A DNA stretch of 64,000 nucleotides from Bacteroides stercorirosoris (lineage in GTDB: Bacteria; Bacteroidota; Bacteroidia; Bacteroidales; Bacteroidaceae), in contig NZ_FQZN01000015.1 in the NCBI RefSeq assembly GCF_900142015.1, forward strand, positions 84,080-148,079, read 5' to 3'. Numbering within the stretch: the stretch's first letter is position 1; every line of letters begins with the position of its first letter. A model generated the notes under the pieces. It worked only from the letters and a program-made list of their open reading frames with translations, made no database searches and was not told the origin of the DNA. The position numbers and the translations under genes are program-made. This document shows positions 33,454 to 42,988 of this stretch, piece by piece.

Positions 33454-34944
33454 ATGGCACAAGGTTCCAGACAAGTACAAACTCAGGCGCAACAGCAGGT
33501 ACAGACACTATCGCCTCAACAAATTCTGGTAGTCAAGCTACTGGAGTTACCTGCCGTAGAGCTGGAAGACCGTATACATGCGGAACTTCTGGAAAATCCC
33601 GCCCTGGAAGAAGGGAAAGAGGATACGGCAAGCGATGACTTTTCTGACAGTCCGGACGCAGATAACTCTGCCGAAGACAACGGAGCCAATGAGTACGACT
33701 CATTGAGCGACTATCTGAGTGAAGACGACATCCCCGACTATAAATTGCAGGAAAACAACCGCAGCAAAGGTGAACAAGCAGAAGAGATTCCTTTCTCTGA
33801 TGCCACATCTTTCTATGAAACCCTGAAAGAACAATTAGGCGAGCGCAACCTGACCGACCATCAGCGCGAACTGGCGGAATATCTGATCGGCTCACTGGAT
33901 GACGACGGTTTGCTGCGTAAATCACTGGACAGCATCTGCGACGAACTTGCCATCTACGCCGGTATCGAATGTACGCCCGAAGAACTGGATGAAGCACTGA
34001 AAATCATTCAGGACTTTGACCCTGCCGGACTGGGTGCCCGCAACCTGCAAGAATGCCTGCTCATCCAGATTCACCGTAAGATAGAGCAGCAACACTTCAC
34101 CCCCAACCCTCTACTTTATATAGAAGAAGCCATCATCTCCGAATGCTACGAGGAATTCACCCGCAAGCATTGGGACAAGATACAGCAGAAACTCGGTCTG
34201 GAAGAAGACGCTTTCGAACAGGCCATCAAGGAAATCTGCAAACTGAATCCGCGTCCGGGTGCATCCCTGGGCGAAGCTATCGGCCGTAACATGCAGCAGA
34301 TTGTCCCCGACTTCATCGTAGACACCTACGACGACGGCACCATCAGCCTGGCATTGAACAACCGCAATGTGCCGGAATTGCGCATGAGCCGCGACTTCAC
34401 CGAAATGGTGGAAGAGCACACCAAGAACAAGGCGAACCAGTCAAAAGAATCCAAAGAAGCCATGATGTTCCTGAAACAGAAAATGGATGCGGCACAAGGC
34501 TTCATTGACGCCGTAAAGCAACGCCAAAATACGCTGATGACCACCATGCAAGCCATCATCGACCTGCAACGTCCTTTCTTTCTCGAAGGAGACGAATCGT
34601 TGCTCCGCCCCATGATATTGAAAGATGTTGCAGAACGCACCGGACTGGACATCTCTACCATCTCCCGCGTCAGCAACAGCAAGTATGTGCAGACCAACTA
34701 CGGCATCTATTCGCTGAAATTCTTTTTTAGCGACGGCTACGTCACCGAAGACGGCGAAGAAATGTCTGTACGCGAAATCCGGAAGATTCTGAAGGAATGC
34801 ATTGACAACGAAGATAAAAAGAAACCCTATACGGATGATGAGCTGACGGAAATACTGAAAGAGAAAGGTTATCCGATAGCCCGCCGCACCGTGGCCAAAT
34901 ACAGGCAACAGTTGAATATACCTGTGGCAAGGCTGAGGAGATAA
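33454..34944 (+). CDS. rpoN: RNA polymerase sigma-54 factor
   Basis: 496 residues from ATG at 33454 (MAQGSRQVQTQAQQQ); a GTG nine codons upstream lies at the promoter. Region I is glutamine-rich with SPQQILVVKLLELPAVELEDRI, region II is acidic, and region III contains the core-binding part, the HTH (DVAERTGLDISTISRVSNSKYV) and the RpoN box ARRTVAKYRQQL. Sigma-54 needs AAA+ activators; none is in the window. Followed by a strong terminator. Confidence 0.97.
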   Translation: MAQGSRQVQTQAQQQVQTLSPQQILVVKLLELPAVELEDRIHAELLENPALEEGKEDTASDDFSDSPDADNSAEDNGANEYDSLSDYLSEDDIPDYKLQENNRSKGEQAEEIPFSDATSFYETLKEQLGERNLTDHQRELAEYLIGSLDDDGLLRKSLDSICDELAIYAGIECTPEELDEALKIIQDFDPAGLGARNLQECLLIQIHRKIEQQHFTPNPLLYIEEAIISECYEEFTRKHWDKIQQKLGLEEDAFEQAIKEICKLNPRPGASLGEAIGRNMQQIVPDFIVDTYDDGTISLALNNRNVPELRMSRDFTEMVEEHTKNKANQSKESKEAMMFLKQKMDAAQGFIDAVKQRQNTLMTTMQAIIDLQRPFFLEGDESLLRPMILKDVAERTGLDISTISRVSNSKYVQTNYGIYSLKFFFSDGYVTEDGEEMSVREIRKILKECIDNEDKKKPYTDDELTEILKEKGYPIARRTVAKYRQQLNIPVARLRR

Positions 34945-34962
34945 TGAAAGAATCAAAAAGTG

Positions 34963-34998
34963 AAAGAATGAAAGCCGTACGGCTCCCTTTCATTCTTT
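34963..34998 (+). terminator. Terminator after rpoN
   Basis: AAAGAATGAAAG pairs with CTTTCATTCTTT (12 bp), with an inner palindrome GCCGTACGGC, followed by a T- and A-rich heptad stretch. Confidence 0.7.
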
Positions 34999-35030
34999 AA
35001 TTATTAATTATTAATTTGAGAATTCAATTC

Positions 35031-35696
35031 ATGGAAGAACAACATATCGTAGCAGACAGAACCTTAATAAGGACAGCCCGGGTGATTTCGGCCGTATTCA
35101 CGCCGTTCTCCATCCCTTTCCTGGCATTCCTGATTTTATTCCTGTTCTCGTATCTGCGCATCATGCCTATCCAGTATAAGCTGATTGTGCTGGGAGTAGT
35201 GTACTGCTTCACCATCCTCATGCCGACACTCACCATCTTCCTGTTCCGCAAGATCAACGGTTTCAGCCCCGAAGACCTGGGCGAACGCAAGCGGCGTTTC
35301 ATGCCGTTCCTGCTCACCATCACCTCATACGTATTCTGCCTGGTGATGATGCACCGGCTCAACATCCCCTGGTACATGACGGGGATTATCCTTGCCGCCC
35401 TCATCATGATGGTTATCTGCATCATCGTCAACCTGAAATGGAAGTTGAGCGAGCACATGGCAGGCGTGGGAGCCATCGTTGGCGGACTGGTTTCTTTTAG
35501 TGCCCTGTTCGGCTACAACCCCATCTGGTGGTTGTGCCTGTTCATCCTCATTGCAGGCGTTTTGGGCACGGCACGCATCATTTTGCAACATCATACGTTA
35601 GGAGAAGTGCTGGTAGGTTTTGTCGTCGGATTGATTTGTTCCTTATTGGTGCTTCATCCGCTAAGCAACATCCTGTTCCGCATCTTCCTCTTTTGA
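35031..35696 (+). CDS. PAP2-like membrane phosphatase family protein
   Basis: 221 residues from ATG at 35031, six hydrophobic helices. The PAP2 signature is partly visible: SEHMAGVGAIVGG (like PSGH) and ARIILQHHTLGEVLVG, matching R-x5-H-x3-[DE] with Glu where Asp is usual. PAP2 proteins dephosphorylate lipid phosphates such as undecaprenyl pyrophosphate at the outer face of the inner membrane. The replaced residue makes activity uncertain. An upstream TTG in frame is within a 7-bp-period linker. Confidence 0.75.
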   Translation: MEEQHIVADRTLIRTARVISAVFTPFSIPFLAFLILFLFSYLRIMPIQYKLIVLGVVYCFTILMPTLTIFLFRKINGFSPEDLGERKRRFMPFLLTITSYVFCLVMMHRLNIPWYMTGIILAALIMMVICIIVNLKWKLSEHMAGVGAIVGGLVSFSALFGYNPIWWLCLFILIAGVLGTARIILQHHTLGEVLVGFVVGLICSLLVLHPLSNILFRIFLF

Positions 35697-35779
35697 GAGA
35701 AGTGAAAATCTGAAATATAAAGTAACTCTAATTATCAATTGTCAATTATAACAGTATTAACCTTTAAAATAATATGATC

Positions 35780-36160
35780 ATGAATTTTCCGGAAAATGTA
35801 AAGTACACCAAAGAACACGAGTGGATACGCCTTGAAGGCGATGTAGCTTATGTAGGAATCACCGATTATGCTCAAGAACAGCTGGGCGACATCGTATTCG
35901 TAGATATCCAGGCCGAAGGCGAAACGCTGGCTGCCGATGAGGTATTCGGAACCATCGAAGTAGTGAAAACCATTTCAGACCTCTTCCTGCCCGTAGGCGG
36001 AGAGATTCTGGAACAGAACGAAGCCCTTGCCGACCAACCGGAACTGGTAAACAAAGACCCCTACGGCGAAGGCTGGCTCATCAAGATGAAACCGGATGCT
36101 GACGCTGACTTCGATTCCCTGCTGGATGCTGCCGCCTATAAAGCGTTGATTAACGATTAA
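35780..36160 (+). CDS. gcvH: Glycine cleavage system H protein
   Basis: 126 residues from MNFPENVKYTKEHEW at 35780; an ATG two codons upstream is possible. The lipoyl-carrying Lys63 lies in FGTIEVVKTISDLFLP. GcvH carries the aminomethyl arm between GcvP, GcvT and GcvL, none of which is adjacent. It is followed by purE across a heptad-repeat linker. Confidence 0.96.
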   Translation: MNFPENVKYTKEHEWIRLEGDVAYVGITDYAQEQLGDIVFVDIQAEGETLAADEVFGTIEVVKTISDLFLPVGGEILEQNEALADQPELVNKDPYGEGWLIKMKPDADADFDSLLDAAAYKALIND

Positions 36161-36238
36161 CTATTAGTGATTAGTGATTAGTCGGCTGCGCAATATCAGC
36201 TTACTAATCACTAATCACTAACCACTAATAACTAAATA
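36161..36238. repeat. Facing 7-bp-period arrays between gcvH and purE
   Basis: gattagt heptads (36163-36182) are answered by actaatc/actaacc/actaata heptads (36203-36236) in inverted order around gcggctgcgcaatatcagc-type sequence, so the transcript can fold into a long stem just before the purE ATG. Confidence 0.6.
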
Positions 36239-36241
36239 ATT

Positions 36242-36751
36242 ATGTCTCCATTAGTAAGCATCATCATGGGCAGTACCTCCGACCTTCCCGTTATGGAAAA
36301 GGCGGCTCAACTGCTGAATGATTTACATGTACCGTTCGAAATGAACGCTCTCTCTGCCCACCGCACGCCGGAAGCAGTAGAAGATTTTGCCAAGAATGCC
36401 CGCGGACGCGGTGTGAAAGTGATTATCGCAGCAGCCGGCATGGCCGCCGCACTGCCCGGAGTCATCGCAGCCAACACGACACTGCCTGTTATCGGAGTTC
36501 CCGTTAAAGGTTCTGTGCTGGATGGTGTAGATGCACTCTATTCTATCATCCAGATGCCTCCCGGAATCCCCGTAGCCACAGTTGCCATCAATGGCGCCAT
36601 GAACGCCGCCATTCTTGCCATACAGATGCTGGCTTTGAGCGACGAAAACCTTGCCGCAACCTTCGCAGCCTACAAAGAAGGACTGAAAAAGAAAATCGTA
36701 AAGGCGAACGAGGAACTGAAAGAAGTGAAGTACGAATACAAGACCAATTGA
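36242..36751 (+). CDS. purE: N5-carboxyaminoimidazole ribonucleotide mutase
   Basis: 169 residues, the size of class I PurE. GSTSDLPVMEKA at the N-terminus and ALSAHRTPE with the catalytic His are diagnostic, as are AAGMAAALPGVIA and MPPGIPVATVAI. It catalyses the mutase step of purine synthesis. No purK is adjacent. Its last codon and stop (AAT TGA) come from the heptad array that follows. Confidence 0.97.
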   Translation: MSPLVSIIMGSTSDLPVMEKAAQLLNDLHVPFEMNALSAHRTPEAVEDFAKNARGRGVKVIIAAAGMAAALPGVIAANTTLPVIGVPVKGSVLDGVDALYSIIQMPPGIPVATVAINGAMNAAILAIQMLALSDENLAATFAAYKEGLKKKIVKANEELKEVKYEYKTN

Positions 36752-36857
36752 CAATTGACAATTGACAATTGACAATTAGCTATGCAGATTAGAGCATGGG
36801 AGATTGCCGGTTATCAATTGAGAGAATTGTCAATTGTCAATTATCAATTGTCAATTG
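36746..36857. repeat. 7-bp-period arrays between purE and ispG
   Basis: aattgac x4 plus aatta at 36746-36778 (identical to 7486-7518) is followed at 36825-36857 by the inverse heptads gtcaatt. The two can pair. The latter end just before the ispG ATG. Confidence 0.75.
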
Positions 36858-36862
36858 AAAGA

Positions 36863-38710
36863 ATGGATTTATTCAACTATTCCCGTCGGGAAACATCAGA
36901 AGTAAACATTGGAGCCACCCCTATGGGCGGCTCCAATCCTATACGCATACAGAGTATGACGAACACCTCCACACAGGACACGGAAGCCTGCGTGGCACAA
37001 GCTAAACGAATTGTAGATGCAGGAGGCGAATACGTGCGGCTTACGGCCCAAGGCATCAAGGAAGCGGAGAATCTGATGAACATCAACGCCGCACTGCGCC
37101 AGGACGGATACATGGTTCCACTGGTGGCCGACATTCATTTCAACCCGAAGGTGGCTGACGTAGCGGCACAGTACGTGGAGAAGGTACGCATCAATCCGGG
37201 CAACTACGTGGATGCCGCCCGCACTTTCAAGCATCTGGAATATACAGACGAGGAGTACGCACAGGAGTTGCAGAAGATACGCGACCGCTTCGTCCCCTTC
37301 CTCAATATCTGCAAAGAGAACTACACAGCCATCCGCATCGGCGTGAACCACGGCTCACTGTCCGACCGCATTATGTCCCGCTATGGCGATACGCCGGAAG
37401 GTATGGTAGAGTCGTGCATGGAATTCCTGCGCATCTGTGTGGAAGAGAACTTCACGGACGTCGTGATTTCCATCAAAGCCTCCAACACGGTGGTGATGGT
37501 AAAGACCGTGCGTCTGCTGGCTGCTGTGATGGAGAAAGAGGGAATGCAATTCCCCCTGCACCTTGGCGTGACGGAAGCCGGAGACGGTGAAGACGGACGC
37601 ATCAAGTCCGCCCTGGGCATCGGTGCCTTGCTGGCAGACGGTCTGGGCGACACCATTCGTGTGTCTTTGAGCGAAGCGCCCGAAGCCGAAATTCCTGTTG
37701 CCCGCAAGTTAGTAGATTACATCGTGCAACGCCACGACCATCCGTATATCCCCGGAGCGGATGTACCGGAGTTCAATTATCTCTCCCCCACCCGCCGCGA
37801 GACGAAGCCTGTACACAATATTGGCGGGGAGAATCTGCCCGTAGTCATTGCCGCACGTATGGACGGTAATATGGAGTTCAATCCGCAGTTCATGCCGGAT
37901 TATGTTTATACAGGACGTTCCGTTCCCGAACAGCTCCCCGAAGGTATGCAGTGCATCATCGACGCTGATATATGGATGGGGCAGCCCAATGCCTGGCCTG
38001 CCTTCAAAGGTGATCAGATGCCTTTCCTGAGCAGCTGCAACGCTTCACTGAAATTCTTGTTCATCACATACATGGGGCTGAACGACGAGGCGATTGCCTG
38101 CCTGAAGTACCATCCTGAGGTGGTGCTCGTTTCGCAAAGCAACCATCCCAACCGCTTGGGAGAGCAACGCGCCCTGGCACTCCAAATGATGAAAGAAGGA
38201 TTGCAGAACCCTATTGTCTTCTTCGAGCATTATGCCGAGGAGGAAGCCGAGAACCTGCAAATCAAAGCTGCCGCCGATATGGGAGCTCTGATCTTCGACG
38301 GGTTGTGCGACGGGATTCTGCTGTACAATCAAGGCAGCCTCCATCCTACCCTGATAGATACCACCGCTTTCGGCATCCTGCAGGCCGGACGCGTGCGTAC
38401 CAGCAAGACAGAGTTCATCTCCTGTCCCGGCTGCGGACGGACACTGTTCGATTTGCAAAGCACCATTACCCGTGTGAAAGCGGCAACCTCGCATCTGAAA
38501 GGCTTGAAAATAGGCATCATGGGATGCATCGTGAACGGTCCGGGCGAAATGGCGGACGCCGATTACGGCTACGTAGGTGCCGGACGCGGGAAAGTCAGCC
38601 TGTATAAGAAGAAAGAATGTATCGAGAAGAATATTCCCGAGGAAGAAGCGGTGGAGAAACTGATTGAGCTGATTAAGGCAAACGGAGATTATACAGAGAA
38701 TAATCTGTAA
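36863..38710 (+). CDS. ispG: 4-hydroxy-3-methylbut-2-enyl diphosphate synthase, long form
   Basis: 615 residues from MDLFNYSRRETSE at 36863; the frame stays open through the heptad array upstream, which is not family sequence. The N-terminal TIM barrel (PMGGSNPIRIQSMTNT) and C-terminal iron-sulfur domain (ISCPGCGRTLFDL and IMGCIVNGPGEMADADYG) are present with a large insert between, as in plant, Chlamydia and Bacteroidetes enzymes. It makes HMBPP in the MEP isoprenoid pathway. Confidence 0.96.
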   Translation: MDLFNYSRRETSEVNIGATPMGGSNPIRIQSMTNTSTQDTEACVAQAKRIVDAGGEYVRLTAQGIKEAENLMNINAALRQDGYMVPLVADIHFNPKVADVAAQYVEKVRINPGNYVDAARTFKHLEYTDEEYAQELQKIRDRFVPFLNICKENYTAIRIGVNHGSLSDRIMSRYGDTPEGMVESCMEFLRICVEENFTDVVISIKASNTVVMVKTVRLLAAVMEKEGMQFPLHLGVTEAGDGEDGRIKSALGIGALLADGLGDTIRVSLSEAPEAEIPVARKLVDYIVQRHDHPYIPGADVPEFNYLSPTRRETKPVHNIGGENLPVVIAARMDGNMEFNPQFMPDYVYTGRSVPEQLPEGMQCIIDADIWMGQPNAWPAFKGDQMPFLSSCNASLKFLFITYMGLNDEAIACLKYHPEVVLVSQSNHPNRLGEQRALALQMMKEGLQNPIVFFEHYAEEEAENLQIKAAADMGALIFDGLCDGILLYNQGSLHPTLIDTTAFGILQAGRVRTSKTEFISCPGCGRTLFDLQSTITRVKAATSHLKGLKIGIMGCIVNGPGEMADADYGYVGAGRGKVSLYKKKECIEKNIPEEEAVEKLIELIKANGDYTENNL

Positions 38711-38738
38711 TCTTTAAGATAAGAAACGACATATAAAG

Positions 38739-38776
38739 TACCACTATTTTCTCTTAAGTATGAGAAAATAGTGGTA
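38739..38776. terminator. Terminator between ispG and esterase gene
   Basis: TACCACTATTTTCTC pairs perfectly with GAGAAAATAGTGGTA around an 8-base loop, between two convergent genes. Confidence 0.75.
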
Positions 38777-38860
38777 TTCATTTATCTCGCAGAGCCGCAG
38801 AAAGTGAAAGGAAACTCCCCCAAAGGCACGTGTCCATAAGATAAGAGAGTTTCATCTTCT

Positions 38861-39631
38861 TCATTTCTTCTTCTGACTGAATATCCACTTCATAAATCCG
38901 GGATAATTAAATGCAGGATTCCAACTGCCATGATTGCAACCGGGGAATTCGATGTATTCCACATCAGCGCCGGCTGCCTTTAAGGCTTTATACGCCGCAC
39001 GCGAACCTTCCGGAGTAACCACATTGTCGGCATCACCGTGGAAGATACGGAACTTTACCTGTTTAGCGGCTTTCAGCCGGGCAGGATTCACTGTTCCGCA
39101 GATAGGAACTGCGACTGCAAATATTTCAGGATAACGGATAGCCATATCAAACGTACCCATGCCGCCCATGGAGAGCCCTATTATATAAACGCGGTTCTTA
39201 TCCACTTGCGGCATTGCCAGATAGATATCCAGTAAATCTTTCACCGTCTGAAATACAGGAGTGAGGGGATTATCCAATGGCATCTCGCCCGGCATGAATG
39301 ATGCAGGACGTTCCATATACGCCCAATAGCCGCTCACAGGACATTGCGGTACAAGCACGAACGCAGGATACTTTTCTCTGTTCACCGGGTTGAGAAACAT
39401 CTGTCCTCCATGCATCAACTGTCTTTCATTATCGCTGCCACGTTCTCCGGCGCCATGCAGGAAAAGCACCAAAGGGTATTTCTCTCCAGTTTTCATCGTT
39501 TCGGGACGAAGCAAGCGATAGGGTAACGTATCACCGCGGGAAGAAATAAAGGTTTCTTTCTGATAAGTCTCCTGCGCCGAAAGGGACAACAAAGAGAACA
39601 GCACACAAATTACACTAATTATTCGTTTCAT
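38861..39631 (-). CDS. Secreted alpha/beta-hydrolase (prolyl oligopeptidase / esterase type)
   Basis: 256 residues with a signal peptide (MKRIISVICVLFSLLSLSAQ). The fold shows LVLFLHGAGERGSDNE (oxyanion), IIGLSMGGMGTFD (nucleophile elbow GxSxG), FHGDADNVV (Asp) and GCNHGSWN (His). Relatives in glycan loci are carbohydrate or feruloyl esterases. It is the last gene of the polysaccharide locus; the natural ester is unknown. Confidence 0.85.
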   Translation of the reverse strand: MKRIISVICVLFSLLSLSAQETYQKETFISSRGDTLPYRLLRPETMKTGEKYPLVLFLHGAGERGSDNERQLMHGGQMFLNPVNREKYPAFVLVPQCPVSGYWAYMERPASFMPGEMPLDNPLTPVFQTVKDLLDIYLAMPQVDKNRVYIIGLSMGGMGTFDMAIRYPEIFAVAVPICGTVNPARLKAAKQVKFRIFHGDADNVVTPEGSRAAYKALKAAGADVEYIEFPGCNHGSWNPAFNYPGFMKWIFSQKKK

Positions 39632-39639
39632 CTAAATCA

Positions 39640-41373
39640 CTATTTTACATGTTTTACTTCTGAGCGTAAAGATACACCATTTTCATTGAATGCCTCCACA
39701 CAGAAATAATAATCCTGATCGGTAGTGAGAGATTTCATCAACAGGTCATTCTTACCATACACCATCCAGGAACTGTAAAGTTTATCAGGAGCAATGCCCC
39801 ACAACACGTTGTAGCCCTGCGCACCTTTCACGGGTTCCCAACTGATGGCGATGTCACGACGGTCGGCATCGCGGTCAAGAAGCAGTTTTTTCGGCTGTTG
39901 TGGTACCTTGCCTGTGCCCAGTCCGAATACGCGGAGCTCGGAAATTGCCAGGTTCGGAGTAGGTACATCTATATTCTTGTAACGGATATAGCGTGCCGGT
40001 TCGGGTAGGGAGAGTTCTACATAATCATTCGGAGTATCCTTGTAACTCTCTTTGCGGTTGACTAACACTTTCCAGTCCTGTCCATCCAGCGAGCCTTCAA
40101 TGACATAACGATGGCGGAGGTCTTCGTAACGGCCGTACATGTCACTCTGATAGTCATGATAGTTAATCTGAATGGCACATACATCGGCAGGCTTCTCCAA
40201 ATCGATCATTACCCATTGGCGCTCATCGTTGGCTTCGGCCAACCAGAAGGTCTTAGTGAGTTCATCCGTCAGTGCAGAGGGTTGGAACTCCCCTTTTGCG
40301 GTGGAGGCTGTAGCCGGTTTACCATAGGAAAGCAGCATCCAGCCCCTGAATTCACCGGCTTTACCCGGAACAGCGGGAGCATAGCGAGGATAATCTCCGA
40401 AACGGGTGTCGCAATACATAATGCCATCTTTATCGAATCCGGCAGGGAACATACAAAGGCGTCGTTCCCAGTTTACATTGATGGAGAGAGACATAGAAGC
40501 AAAATGCCAGTACTGCCCGCCGGGACCAAGGACGGTGCTTCCATGTCCGGCACCATTCATATATCCGCCCGGTTTATAGGAAACGGGATTGTGCTTCTGA
40601 TAGGTATAAGGTCCCATCGGGTGGTCTGCCACATAGACACCGTCGGCATAGACATTAAACTCTGTGCCCGGTGCACCGTATTGCATATAGTATTTCCCGT
40701 TGTGCTTCGTCAGCCAGGGACCTTCGATATATCCGCCCAGCACAGTGTCCGTATGGTTCTCACCGAAACACTCCCAGCCATGCTTGGGCATATCCAGGTT
40801 AAAGAGTTCTTTCGTCTCGCCCTTCTTCGTGAAGCGGTGGTTCTTATCCAGTTCCATGCCACGGATGGGATAGACATTGGATGAACCCCAGAACATATAA
40901 GCTTTGCCATCGTCGTCGATGAATAAGTCAGGGTCTTGCAGATTGTGCAGGATGGCGGGCGTTGCTTCCCAATTGCCCGAAGCCGGATTGTCTGTGTAAA
41001 GAATACTCATGGATCCAGAAGGATCACCGGCTACATAGAGCACGGAATCCTTATAGTTGTGTGCCGCCGGAGCATTACACCCTTGCGGATACCAGTTCTT
41101 TCCGGGGCGCACAAACTCCCAGTTCAGCAAGTCGCGCGAACGCCAGTAGCCATGCGAACGGGTAACGAACATATAATATTCTCCCCGGAACTCCACCACT
41201 GCAGGGTCGGCGCCCGAACGGTAGGAAATATCCCGGTCGGAATTATAAATCATATACGTGTAATCGATGTTCAAAGGATTACAGTAGGTATCCTGACGCA
41301 TATCCTGCGCCGGAAGGGTAGTCCATGCAATCAGGCAGGCTACGGTCAGTAATAGGTATTTCATATTCTTCAT
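39640..41373 (-). CDS. GH43 family glycosidase with F5/8 type C (discoidin) domain
   Basis: 577 residues from ATG at 41373, which gives a clean signal peptide (MKNMKYLLLTVACLIAWTTLPAQ); an ATG at 41400 overlaps the sulfatase stop (ATGA) and is an alternative. The five-bladed GH43 domain (about 45-350) has RSGADPAVVEFRGEYYMF (general base), LQDPDLFIDDDGKAYMFWG and GGYIEGPWLTKHNGKYYM (general acid). The F5/8C domain spans about 370-480, and a fibronectin-like end follows. GH43 enzymes release arabinose, xylose or galactose from plant glycans. Confidence 0.88.
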   Translation of the reverse strand: MKNMKYLLLTVACLIAWTTLPAQDMRQDTYCNPLNIDYTYMIYNSDRDISYRSGADPAVVEFRGEYYMFVTRSHGYWRSRDLLNWEFVRPGKNWYPQGCNAPAAHNYKDSVLYVAGDPSGSMSILYTDNPASGNWEATPAILHNLQDPDLFIDDDGKAYMFWGSSNVYPIRGMELDKNHRFTKKGETKELFNLDMPKHGWECFGENHTDTVLGGYIEGPWLTKHNGKYYMQYGAPGTEFNVYADGVYVADHPMGPYTYQKHNPVSYKPGGYMNGAGHGSTVLGPGGQYWHFASMSLSINVNWERRLCMFPAGFDKDGIMYCDTRFGDYPRYAPAVPGKAGEFRGWMLLSYGKPATASTAKGEFQPSALTDELTKTFWLAEANDERQWVMIDLEKPADVCAIQINYHDYQSDMYGRYEDLRHRYVIEGSLDGQDWKVLVNRKESYKDTPNDYVELSLPEPARYIRYKNIDVPTPNLAISELRVFGLGTGKVPQQPKKLLLDRDADRRDIAISWEPVKGAQGYNVLWGIAPDKLYSSWMVYGKNDLLMKSLTTDQDYYFCVEAFNENGVSLRSEVKHVK

Positions 41374-41396
41374 TTCTGATTTCTTATCGGGTTCGT

Positions 41397-42965
41397 TCAT
41401 TTGCACAGTTCGCCGGGAACATCATATTGCTTCTGTAAACGTTCAAGTTCAGCTATAAGTTCGGCAGTAATCTTTTCCATACCCTTTTTCCCGTACAGGT
41501 TATGCATTTCGGTCGGGTCGGTCTTTAAATCATACAGTTCCCACTTGTCATCCACGTAGAAGTGCATCAGTTTATAACGCTCCATCTTAACGCCATAGTG
41601 GGCACGGACGCTATGGAAACCAGGAAATTCATAATAATGATAATAGAGCGATTTACGCCAGTCACGCGGCGTTTTCCCCTTCTCCACCAACGGACGGAAA
41701 GACACGCCCTGCATATCCTGGGGAACTTCAATGCCACACATATCCAGAAAAGTAGGTGCAAAATCAATGTTCTGCGTCAGCCCGGTCACCTGGGTTTCCG
41801 GTTTGATATGCCCCGGCCAGCGCATCACCATCGGCATGCCGAAGGACTCTTCGTACATGAAGCGTTTGTCGAACCATCCATGCTCGCCCAGATAGAAGCC
41901 CTGGTCGGTGGTGTAGACAACTATTGTGTTCTTGTCCAGTCCGGTACGTTTCAGGTAGTCCAGAATCTCTCCTACACTTTCGTCCACGCTTGCCACAACA
42001 CCCATATAGTCTTGCAGATAGCGCTGGTATTTCCACTCTGCCACTTCTTCGAAAGAACGTTGCTTAGAGTAGAACTCATTATTACGGTCGCGGTACGCAT
42101 CAAGGAAGCGGCGGCGCTCGTCCGGCTCCATAGTTCCCAGGAAAGCGTGCGGCCAAGGATCGAACAGTAGACTGTCACTGTCCATGCCAGCAACCATTTT
42201 CAGATCGTGACCCTCATACATGTCACGATATATATTCATCTTCTGCATCTGTGCGGCATAACGCCCCTCGTAAGCATCGAAATAGTTATCGGGAAGCGGG
42301 AAGGTGGTGTGCTCGTACAAATGATAATGTCTCTCGGCAGGCACCCAGTTGCGGTGTACCGCTTTATGATGCATCATCAGGAAGAATGGCTTACTCTTAT
42401 CTTTCCGCCCGTCAAGCCACTCTTCCGTGTAACGGGTAATCAAGTCCGTCACATATCCCAAATGGCGGGTGGTATCTTTCTCCGTAATGAAATGCGGATT
42501 ACAATATTCTCCCTGATCGTTGAGGATCATCCAATGATCAAACCCGGTCGGACGGGAAATAAGGTGCCATTTGCCGATGATGGCGGTTTCGTAGCCATTT
42601 GCCTGCAATATCTTTGGCAGGGTTTGTTGCGCGCCGTCGAAACCTTTCGCCCAGTTCTTCATAAAACCGTTCTTGTGGCTATGTTTACCTGTAAGGATGG
42701 CGGCACGGCTCGGACCGGAAATGGAATTGCAGCAATAGTTATTCTGGAAAACCGCTCCTTCGTGTCCGATGCGGTCTATATTCGGAGTCGGAGCGACCTT
42801 ACCGATGGGATGCCCGTAGATGCTCATTGCCTGACGGGCATGGTCGTCGCTCATGATAAAAATGATGTTAGGGCGTTCATTCTGAGCATCCTGTTCCTGT
42901 CCCTGCATTGTTGCCGAAGGGACAAAAGGGAGCAGGACAAGCCCCAAAGAGAGTTTGTCTTTCAT
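41397..42965 (-). CDS. Secreted S1 family sulfatase, serine type
   Basis: 522 residues with a signal peptide. Calcium ligands DD are in IIFIMSDDHARQ, and the formylglycine motif reads SISGPSRAAILTGKHSH, so the modified residue is Ser in S-x-P-S-R and needs an anSME radical-SAM maturase (not in this window). DQGFYLGEHGWFDKR supplies the other metal ligands. It removes sulfate esters from a glycan. Placed between the EEP protein and GH43 in the locus. Confidence 0.92.
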   Translation of the reverse strand: MKDKLSLGLVLLPFVPSATMQGQEQDAQNERPNIIFIMSDDHARQAMSIYGHPIGKVAPTPNIDRIGHEGAVFQNNYCCNSISGPSRAAILTGKHSHKNGFMKNWAKGFDGAQQTLPKILQANGYETAIIGKWHLISRPTGFDHWMILNDQGEYCNPHFITEKDTTRHLGYVTDLITRYTEEWLDGRKDKSKPFFLMMHHKAVHRNWVPAERHYHLYEHTTFPLPDNYFDAYEGRYAAQMQKMNIYRDMYEGHDLKMVAGMDSDSLLFDPWPHAFLGTMEPDERRRFLDAYRDRNNEFYSKQRSFEEVAEWKYQRYLQDYMGVVASVDESVGEILDYLKRTGLDKNTIVVYTTDQGFYLGEHGWFDKRFMYEESFGMPMVMRWPGHIKPETQVTGLTQNIDFAPTFLDMCGIEVPQDMQGVSFRPLVEKGKTPRDWRKSLYYHYYEFPGFHSVRAHYGVKMERYKLMHFYVDDKWELYDLKTDPTEMHNLYGKKGMEKITAELIAELERLQKQYDVPGELCK

Positions 42966-42988
42966 AGGTTCCTATATCAAATGAATAA

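Noticed and set aside
36782..36862. N-terminal extension of IspG
   Set aside because: Encoded by the heptad array; family homology begins at MDLFNYSRRE.
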